Assembly (NCBI GenBank): GCA_944474755.1
Contig: OX104113.1
Location: 50,111,644-50,175,643 of the forward strand
DNA from: Limnoperna fortunei
Lineage: Eukaryota > Mollusca > Bivalvia > Mytilida > Modiolidae
DNA: 64,000 bases
Reading direction: 5' to 3'
Part shown: piece by piece, positions 57,012 to 64,000 of the stretch
Layout of the letters: every line of letters begins with the position of its first letter
Position numbering within the stretch: position 1 is the stretch's first letter
Program-made: the position numbers and the translations under genes
The notes under the pieces: model-generated
Told to the model about the DNA's origin: nothing
Database searches by the model: none
Seen by the model: only the letters and a program-made list of their open reading frames with translations

Positions 57012-57061
57012 TGTTCAGTTGCCAGTAGGTTGGAGAGTTCAGGGAATTAACAGTGGGATGA
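57012..57061 (+). other. Candidate 50 bp exon
   Basis: A strong acceptor (pyrimidine-rich CTTTTTTTCAG ending 57011) and a consensus donor GTAAGTATT (57062) bracket 50 bp. It is open in one frame, with residues like LPVGWRVQGINSGM. No partner exons are identified, so it could be chance. It lies just upstream of the SANT-like gene remnant. Confidence 0.35.
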
Positions 57062-57541
57062 GTAAGTATTATATTTTGTAAAAATATATATTGTATCTGG
57101 ACAAGATTTATAGCTGAAATTTCTTTTCTTTTTTAATCAGAGCAATGAGACTATTATTAGTTGAAATTAAAAGCTACTTTTAAGTGTTAAATGCAAATTT
57201 TGACGCATCATGTGCAAGATAAGGCTGAAATGACATTTTTCGAAACAGAATAATGAGAATCAGTTTTATAGAAAACGACTCCATTTGAATAGTTCGTAAA
57301 ATGACTGTCATTTTTTTATTTCTTAAGATAAATTTAAAATTTAAACGGTTTCTATCTTGCTTATTAATGGATTCAACATTACATAGTTTTTTCACACAAG
57401 GAGTGGTTTTGAAAAATTCATGTTCCATGCCTATATATTATATGCATAAACCCCCGGGTGTGAATCACTCCCGGCTTGCTCCATTGCGAGTACTGGGACC
57501 TCTTTGTAACTCCGTCCATAAAAAAGGAGATACCTTATTAT

Positions 57542-58083
57542 AGATACTGATAGAGCTACATAAAAATACGATAATTTATTTGAGAATCCATCTGTAAATA
57601 AAAAAGACGTATGGCAAAAAATCAGTAATGAAATGGTAAAGCAAGATTTTATATTCTCTTCTGCGCATACAGGGAGACAGTGGACCAAAACCGTAAAACA
57701 GGAAGTGATCGGAAGGAGTGCACATTTTTTAAGGAACATGAAAAAATGCTATGGTATAGGCCAAATGTAACACATTTCTTCACATTAGAATCAATCAATC
57801 ATTGAGTCAGTCATCTAGAGAAACGACAAATGAAGCTAAAAGAGCAGACAGTAATGCCTCAGGAAAAGACGATTTCAGCTGTGAATCCATCCCCCAGTCA
57901 AAAAGAAAAAAAAATTCATCTCCAAATACTGAAATCATAAATTGTCTTGCAGAAATAAGAGAGGAACACCATGAACTTATAAAAACTATAAAAGATGTAC
58001 GTTCTGATAAAATAAAACAAGAGGACAAAAAATTAATCATATGTAAAAAAATAATTGATGTGCTTAGTGCTAATAAGCAGTGA
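57542..58083 (+). pseudogene. Myb/SANT-like (trihelix) DNA-binding gene, probably decayed
   Basis: The first block (57542-57769) has one in-frame stop at 57560 and reads YDNLFENPSVNKKDVWQKIS, then FIFSSAHTGRQWTKTVKQEV and HFLRNMKKCYGIGQM. This is the trihelix pattern of Trp-centred helices (W..I, then QW..K). The second block, a 93-codon frame (57802-58083), is hydrophilic: a Ser/Lys-rich linker with a basic patch SKRKKNS, then a helical tail with coiled-coil character (EIREEHHELIKTIKDVRSDK). Trihelix genes of this type often accompany Harbinger-like and other transposons, or act as transcription regulators. The stop and the frame break between blocks suggest decay, unless an intron joins them. 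Moderate certainty on the domain. Confidence 0.6.
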
Positions 58084-58315
58084 CAATCATAGGTCATTAT
58101 TGAACTAAACAGGCTGCATGGAACTCATACATGTTAGTTTGAGACTTATCAGTGTTGGGACAGTTTATTATTTTATATTTGTACTGAGTTTGAAGTTATT
58201 TGAGTTGTTGGTTTGACAACATTGGTGTCAGTTAGAATGTTTTACTTTTTAAGTATTATCGAAGACATACATGTAATTTGTCTACTTATATACACTTTTT
58301 TATAGATAAAATGTA

Positions 58316-58435
58316 ATCGTCAGTCAGTGCTTCAGTTAACTCCAGAGCAGGTGATATCCAATCATCAGTCAGTGCTTCAGATAACCCCTGAGCAGGTAAT
58401 ATTCAATCGTCAGTCAGTGCTCCAAGTACATTTAT
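58316..58435 (+). repeat. 45 bp tandem repeat, ~2.5 units
   Basis: Units start at 58320, 58365 and 58410 with TCAGTCAGTGCT. The period of exactly 45 bp keeps frame and encodes a recurring peptide (QSVLQxTPEQVIxN) in the 75-codon frame 58327-58551. Confidence 0.85.
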
Positions 58436-58859
58436 TCGTAATAGAATTGAATATATATAGTCGTATGTGGCAGATACGCCCCAAAACCCCCTTCCATATT
58501 ATATTTGGCAGCAAAAATGATTTTGATTGGATATCTGTTGCAAATGGTAATTAAACAATTCCAGAACCACTTAACTGAAACTTATGTTTTTAATTGATAT
58601 AAATGGTCTTAGCTGTCAGATAGGACCTTTTATATCTATAGTTATAGTGAAGATTTTCTAATTAAGACATATATCTGCCACTTAAAACCCTACATACAAC
58701 AGAAGCATTGATGAAGACAAAAATGACATCTTAAATGGAAATAAGTAAGTATAATTTTATGTTTAACCATTTCATAAGAGTCTACTAGAAGATATTAAAA
58801 GATACATCTTATTAGTTTCAACAAGTTTGATTGAAGCTTGCACTACAATCTAAGAAGAG
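58436..58859. other. Intergenic, short inverted motif pair
   Basis: ATGTGGCAGATACGCCCC (58465) and ATATATCTGCCACTT (58669) form a weak inverted pair. A related GAATGTGGCAGATATGACC occurs at 61213. It may be part of a small dispersed element. No gene is seen. Confidence 0.4.
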
Positions 58860-58959
58860 TTATTTAGAGACGACGTTCCTGCACATATGAATGCACAAAA
58901 TCAATGGGCCTCCCTTGTGTTGTATACAAATGATCAGTTAATATCTTTAACGGACAAAG

Positions 58960-60150
58960 AAACTTATAGGAATAAAAAAAATCAAAGAACACTCTAGCAA
59001 ACAACGAGCAGAACTTAGGCGTGATAACAAGATTAGTAGAAAAAAGGGAACACATCCCAGAAACAAATATAAAAAGGATCCACAAAAGTTCTGGCAGTAC
59101 GACCACATATTCGCGAATGAGTTGAACTTGAGATTTCATAAGCCTACGAAAGACATTTGTACATTCTGCGACTCAAAACTTCCACAGGAGGAAAGGTATC
59201 AAAGAAAACTGAATATGAAAATCATTTTGCAAGAAAGAATGAAGCAAGACAGCATAAACCAGATGACAAAAATCGTGCATCTGAGAATGAAGAAATAGTT
59301 GCTCTTAACTTTGATCTCCAGAAAGTTCTCGCTACTCCAGTGCTATTTGTTTCTGATGCATATTATAATAGGAAATTAACAACTTACAACTTTACATTCT
59401 ACGATACGAGAACAAATTCTGTCCGCTGCAACGTATGGTAGGAGTCAAAAGCAAAGCGTAGAAGTTGCGAAATTAGTACATGTCTATCTATACAATAAAG
59501 ATTTAGGAACCAAAGAAGAAGGTATTATTATTCTGACAACTGCACCGGTCAACAGCGTAATCTTCAGTTTGTGTAATGTGTATATACTCAGTAGTAAATT
59601 TGCCAATTAAAATAATTACAATTAACTATTTTGAAAGGGAGCGTTCCCAAGTGGAAGGAGATTCTGTACATGCTACATTTAATGTGCTACTTAGAAGAAA
59701 GAGATATATATTCCAACTGATTGGATTTCTGAAATAAAAAATGCCAAAAAAAAAGAACCAAGGTATGGTGTGGAAGAGTTGGTGAATGCTGATATTTTAG
59801 ATTTTAGGAATGTGCAGACCGATTGGTTTCCAATAGAGGGAAGGATGACTCGGACGATCCAATCGAGTGGACAAAATTCACAGCTTTCAATACAGAAAAG
59901 AAGAATATGATAAGGGACTTCATATATGAACTAAAAGATAACTACAAGTGCTTCTACATATCTTGTACGGAGAAAAGAGGAGCTACAGGTTGCATTCAAG
60001 AATATAAAATAAAGTTGTACAAAAAGAAAATACCAATTACAGAAGCAAAGTATAAGAACTTAAATTCACTCTGTGGCAAAAATCGTATTCCTAGGATACA
60101 CCATGTTTTTATGACTCTCTACCACATGAGAAATTACAGGACTTTTACCT
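58960..60150 (+). pseudogene. DDE-like gene (DUF7869-type), decayed
   Basis: Fragments across frames, in family order: a Lys-rich lead (about 58985-59085), ANELNLRFHKPTKDICTFCD (about 59113-59172), NFDLQKVLATPVLFVSDAYY (about 59310-59366), then LTTYNFTFYDTRTNSVRCNV. After a stop come YYSDNCTGQQRNLQ (about 59527) and SQVEGDSVHATFN (about 59650). Then come DWISEIKNAKKKEPRYGVEE (about 59714) and, in the 109-codon frame 59823-60149, PITEAKYKNLNSLCGKNRIP. Related proteins have YSD.C.GQNRN and GHSQNEGDSIHA motifs, plausible metal-binding Asp/Glu of a DDE nuclease. I believe this is the family named DUF7869; the name is from memory and the nuclease role is an inference. Several frameshifts and a stop, plus Arg for the expected His before SQVEGD, indicate a dead copy. 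Confidence 0.65.
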
Positions 60151-61310
60151 GAACCAAGTTCATCAGATAAGTCGGATGATTAAAACTAATTAAGATAATT
60201 GTTTATCCAAACTGTGGCTTTAATTGTATGGAGAAGTAAGGTCAATAAAAATGTTTAGATTTTCATTTACTGAATTATCTTTGCTAACAGTTGCATTTTT
60301 CAAAATGAACAAACGTCTTGTTTTGTTACATTTTCCAGTTTTTAATGTTATAACTGTAAGTTTGTTCAACATTTAATTTCATTGTTGTTTACTCTCAATT
60401 AATAGATGTGCAGATACCTTTGTATCCAACAATTTTTCAAGGAGTTATGCCCTTTGTCCAATTCTTGTAAACGCAATTTCTCTGAAACTACTGGACTTAA
60501 TTGTATGAACCTTTGCACAGTAGCAAAGACAAACTGTGCATTTTTCAGGAATTTCTTACTGCAATTTTTAGGGCGTGATGCCCTTATGTACCGATCACTC
60601 ATTTAAATAGTTCCATGTAACAATTTTAATTGATTACAATGATTGTTATTATTATTATAATTATTATTAATATTAATTGAAGACTTTCTGCATGACTAGC
60701 TGTTTATTGATTTGAACAAAAAAAAACATTTCATTTATCGAAAGGAATGGCAAATAATAATTGTGATTGGATTCATATTCTGTTTATTTTATTTGAAGAA
60801 TTTAAATATTAAACTTGAACTATTATAAGCGTTAAGAAATTTGTTACCATTATTTTGTTTTGTTGTACTACAAGAATTAAGTATTTTTATCCAAATGATT
60901 AATTAAATCTTATGATAGATTAATCAGGACAGTTAGACATAACAATGAAATGATATTAAAAGCAATTTTACTTTTACACAGTTAAGTTATAGATTGTTAA
61001 AGATCTGTTTAATTTGATTTAGCAACAATAAATTCCTCGGTCCAAAAAAAAAGAAAACACCGAAAGATCTTTAACAAGTATATTACACATTTTTAAGGGG
61101 CCAGCTTAAGGATATAAGGACATTGTTTATTAGTGTTCCACATTTTCATAGTAATTGTAAACAACTATTATGCTACTATCTTTGCAGAGACAGTCATATT
61201 AGAGTAAGGTCGAATGTGGCAGATATGACCGTTATAATTCATTAGTATTTTAAACTGAAAACAAACGTTTTTAATTTTCGTCTATATTTATCCTAATTAA
61301 AACATACATC
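60151..61310. other. Intergenic, one dispersed repeat block
   Basis: About 60420-60600 carries 'AAGGAGTTATGCCCTTTGTCC' (in two parts) and 'GCAATTTCTCTGAAACTACT', a block I recognise as common in bivalves and echoed near 62670. The rest is AT-rich with an (ATT)n tract near 60645. No gene is seen. Confidence 0.5.
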
Positions 61311-61323
61311 ACACATTTTTACA

Positions 61324-61566
61324 GTGGTCGAGTGGTTAAGGTAGTTCGTCTACTATTGATCGCGTGGTCTGTCAACACTGAGATTGCGGGTTTGAGTCTC
61401 ACTGCGGGCAGGGTGTACTCGACTTAAATCTTAATTGACAAGGATTGCCAGTTTTCCTGCGGCAGGTCGGGGGTTCTCTCCGCTTCCTCCCCCAATAAAA
61501 ACTGGACGCCATGAAGTAGCTGAAAAATTGCTGAAAGTGGCGTTAAACATCAAACAAAGAAACAAG
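61324..61566 (+). repeat. SINE with target duplication, slightly 5'-truncated
   Basis: Starts at GTGGTCGAGTGGTTAAGG (A box partly lost at the very 5' end), with B-box region GGTTTGAGTC, the middle 'AAGGATTGCCAGTTTTCCTG' and 'CCCCCAATAAAAACTGGACG', and the tail 'GGCGTTAAACATCAAAC'. A 12 bp duplication CACATTTTTACA flanks it (61312-61323 and 61567-61578). Confidence 0.9.
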
Positions 61567-62211
61567 CACATTTTTACATCTTGTAAAATGTAATTTACCA
61601 CCATTTTCTCTCAAAGAGAAACAAAAAACGCCAACAAAACAGGTAGGTAATAATTTTTTCCTGTTTTACTTGAAAGCTAGAAAATGTCAAAGGATGAATA
61701 TACGACCATTCAATTCTATGACGACGTTTTAACAATTAAACAATTTTAGATGATTTTATATGTTTTATTTCTGTTATTCATTTGCAGGATAATACTAAAC
61801 AATGGCTGTTACTATTAGGATGTGCAATTCTGTTTCCATGCATAGTGCAAAAAATACAGTGTGCCAAAAATATATCGTAAAAATTTAAAAGTCCCAACCA
61901 AAAGCAGAGGTCACCCTGGTCAGCATGGCTTTTTCTTCAGTACAAGTCAACCTGCTAGTTTTTGAATGACAAATTTGTGCCTGTATTATAAGAATCGTCT
62001 TTCGAAACTCTTTTGTCTTTGGTAAGTGGACAGATGATGTCAAGAGGTTGGGTTGCATACCATGACTGATTACCTTTAACCTTGAACTTTGAGCTCAAGG
62101 TCAAATTAATAAAACAAGGTCCACAGAAATAATTTACAATTTACTTTTAGTTCAGTTGGCCCAAAGGTCAGTGTGAGCTTTTGCCATCACTCTGCACGTG
62201 TCATCTATCTA

Positions 62212-62286
62212 TCCTTACCCACTACGGTCCGCGGCCAGACTTTCCGTATTATGACCTGGGAACCCTCCCAGTAGGGTCCCAGTTTT
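62212..62286 (-). repeat. Fragment of (CAAT)n-tailed retroposon
   Basis: 'TTACCCACTACGGTCCGCGG', 'ACTTTCCGTATTATGACCTG' and 'AGTAGGGTCCCAG' match the head half of the 51092-51505 element. Confidence 0.75.
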
Positions 62287-62289
62287 TAA

Positions 62290-63720
62290 GAATAAAGAGA
62301 ATGACCTACGTGTAAAATTATTTACCAATCCAAAAACCGATGTTGGAGTTATTACCCTGTTTCAACTAAACATCTCGCTAGGAATTACTAATGTATGGAT
62401 CTCAAAAGTTAATATATTATGGTTTTCAGATAGCACACAATGTTTTGGATACTAGTTTACAAGTTATAACAAGTAAAAAAGTATAAAATTATAACACGCA
62501 TACAACCTAGACATTGTCTATAAATGTAAGTCGTTGTGCAAATTATGATTTTGTTCATTAAAAATCATTCTTTTGGACAGTCTGTAGTTTCATGTATCAG
62601 GTGAGCATTAGGGTTATGGAAATTTAAACTTAGAGATTTTTAAAAAAATTACTACCAAACCAGCGTTTAAGTGCAATTCCTCTAAAACTATTGAATAAAA
62701 GTTTTGACACGTACTATGCAGTAAGTACTGAAAACACAGTTGTAAATATCACCTGGCATAAATATTAGATTTAATTTATTTTTCAGGCTTATCTTAATTG
62801 TTTGGTTGGCATATTACTTCTGAAGTGTTTGGATAATGTGTTAATTTGGGAGAATGAGTAGAGACAACCATTTTTGAATGAAAAAAACAATTTTAATTAT
62901 TACATGTAATTTTGAAAAAGTTTTTTTTATTTGATGACAAGATGTAAATTGAAAAAAATGCAAAATTCTCCAACAGTTTTCAACTTTATTGGAACAGAAA
63001 TGTGAAACACATGGTCATAGCCTAATTGGACAGTATGTCAGCAATAATTTGTGGCTTCAGTGTTGCTGCTTCTGTTAGATTTCTCATTTCTAAAAATTAT
63101 TCACTTCTTCTTGATCTTGAAGACCTTCTTAATATATTCATCCAAACATAGTTCATGTAGTACACACCAACATTATGCTTCTTTTGCAGTCTTGGCAATG
63201 TCCATAATATCTAAATATTTCATACGTCTAAAACAGCCTTTTACAATACCAAACGTTTTATTTATGGTCACTTTGTGCTACTATGCACATTGTTGAATCT
63301 GCGAGGTTTCCGAGTTAGATTCCCGAAGTTTTTAACCCATTTTCACCTTATGTATCCTTTAGGCACCCTCGTATATATATCGACTGTATCCTTTAGGCAC
63401 CACGGCGATCAGACCGAAAGTATCATTAAGGATACCCAAGTATTCATGTTCGGCGCATTAAACTTCCAACATTTTCTTTTGCAACACTCAACAATGGCAA
63501 TACATTTTGATATCAATTTGAGCAAAGATTATTTATCATTTTTTGTTTTTAATTGTTCGAGAGTCGAATTTTAGCAAACAACACGAATAAATGATGAACA
63601 ATCACGTGGATGTTACTGCATACTTTTATTTATGCATTTACTAGAAAGAGGTCGTCAAATGTATAATATTTGAGTAAAAATAATTGTTTTGTACAGATCT
63701 TCATTATAATCAGGTTGATA
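62290..63720. other. No gene recognised
   Basis: AT-rich. Open frames at 63051-63293 (hydrophobic start) and 63275-63571 have no recognisable domain. A short direct repeat 'GTATCCTTTAGGCACC' occurs at 63353 and 63388. Confidence 0.5.
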
Positions 63721-64000
63721 CATTCTACTGTTTTTCTTGCATTCTTTAAAAATACATTAGAAATAAGGAAAAAAACTGAACATAGATATAATTATGATAA
63801 TATTTCTATCGCAAGTTGGAATGTACATGGATTAGGACAGAAACACAGAGATCCAATTTTCTTAGAATATCTCAAACATGACATAAATATCATTTTAGAT
63901 GCTCTTAACATTTCTATTCCAAATTTTGACAACTTTACTGTTTTTAGAAATAAAGCAAAGAAAGCAAAGCGAAATTGTGGTGGTATAATTATTTATGTAA
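63721..64000 (+). pseudogene. LINE endonuclease domain, runs off window
   Basis: One open frame reads to the window edge. ISIASWNVHGLGQKHRDPIF (from about 63802) is the N-terminal strand of the AP-endonuclease domain of non-LTR retrotransposons (like 'WNVxGL'), followed by EYLKHDINIIL and, at the end, FRNKAKKAKRNCGGIIIYV (the 'GG(I/V)xxYV' motif). The ETW-type catalytic Glu block expected between them is missing (INIIL is followed directly by DALNISIPNF), so this copy has an internal deletion and is probably inactive. The frame may begin further upstream. Confidence 0.75.

Noticed and set aside
61324..61420. tRNA gene candidates at SINE heads (also 38837, 24380-24463, 1590-1680).
   Set aside because: A and B boxes are present, but each is fused to the SINE body with target duplications, so they are SINE heads and not genes.

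Overview
The window is eukaryotic, AT-rich and packed with repeats. It looks like bivalve mollusc DNA, most likely a Mytilus-type mussel. The reasons are several copies of a tRNA-headed molluscan SINE (RUDI-like by recollection), many fragments of one Penelope-like element with a shared 3' tail, the 'GACGAAACGCGCGTCTGG' repeat motif that I associate with Mytilus, and abundant 'tacatgta' words. I see no bacterial operons, CRISPR arrays, rRNA genes or free-standing tRNA genes. No database search was possible, so family names rest on motifs and memory.

The dominant structure is a very large imperfect palindrome. The left arm (about 5918-21061) reappears in reverse complement as the right arm (about 23152-34339), around a 2.1 kb spacer that holds a second, smaller palindrome. 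Each arm carries one copy of the only convincing intact host gene, a 128-residue single-domain beta-trefoil (lectin-like) protein encoded in one exon. The two genes are in opposite orientation and their proteins differ at one residue. Each arm also carries an old SINE, a decayed Penelope-like reverse transcriptase, degenerate arrays with nuclear-receptor-like half sites, and a hairpin minisatellite. The arms differ by about 3% substitutions in one sampled intergenic stretch and by several indels: a SINE with a perfect 15 bp target duplication only in the right arm, a 4957 bp segment only in the left arm, about 0.5 kb and 0.3 kb segments only in the right arm, and an 84 bp deletion in the right reverse transcriptase.

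Left of the palindrome (1-5917) are nested SINEs and a 5'-truncated LINE whose 3' tail touches the palindrome edge. Right of it (34340-48340) is a patchwork: a TTAA-flanked MITE, foldback elements, tandem duplications of about 146 bp and about 1 kb, a (AATC)n-tailed retroposon split by a SINE, and a segmental duplication of 3-3.6 kb that carries Penelope fragments in both orientations.

The 50.4-60.2 kb region holds two decayed protein-coding loci on the plus strand. The first resembles a widespread invertebrate DDE-like protein and has been hit by a retroposon (12 bp TSD) and by a 1.64 kb TIR element. The second pairs a Myb/SANT-like (trihelix) gene with a DDE-like gene of the sort I believe is called DUF7869. 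Both look like dead transposons or transposon-derived genes. The window ends inside the endonuclease domain of another LINE.
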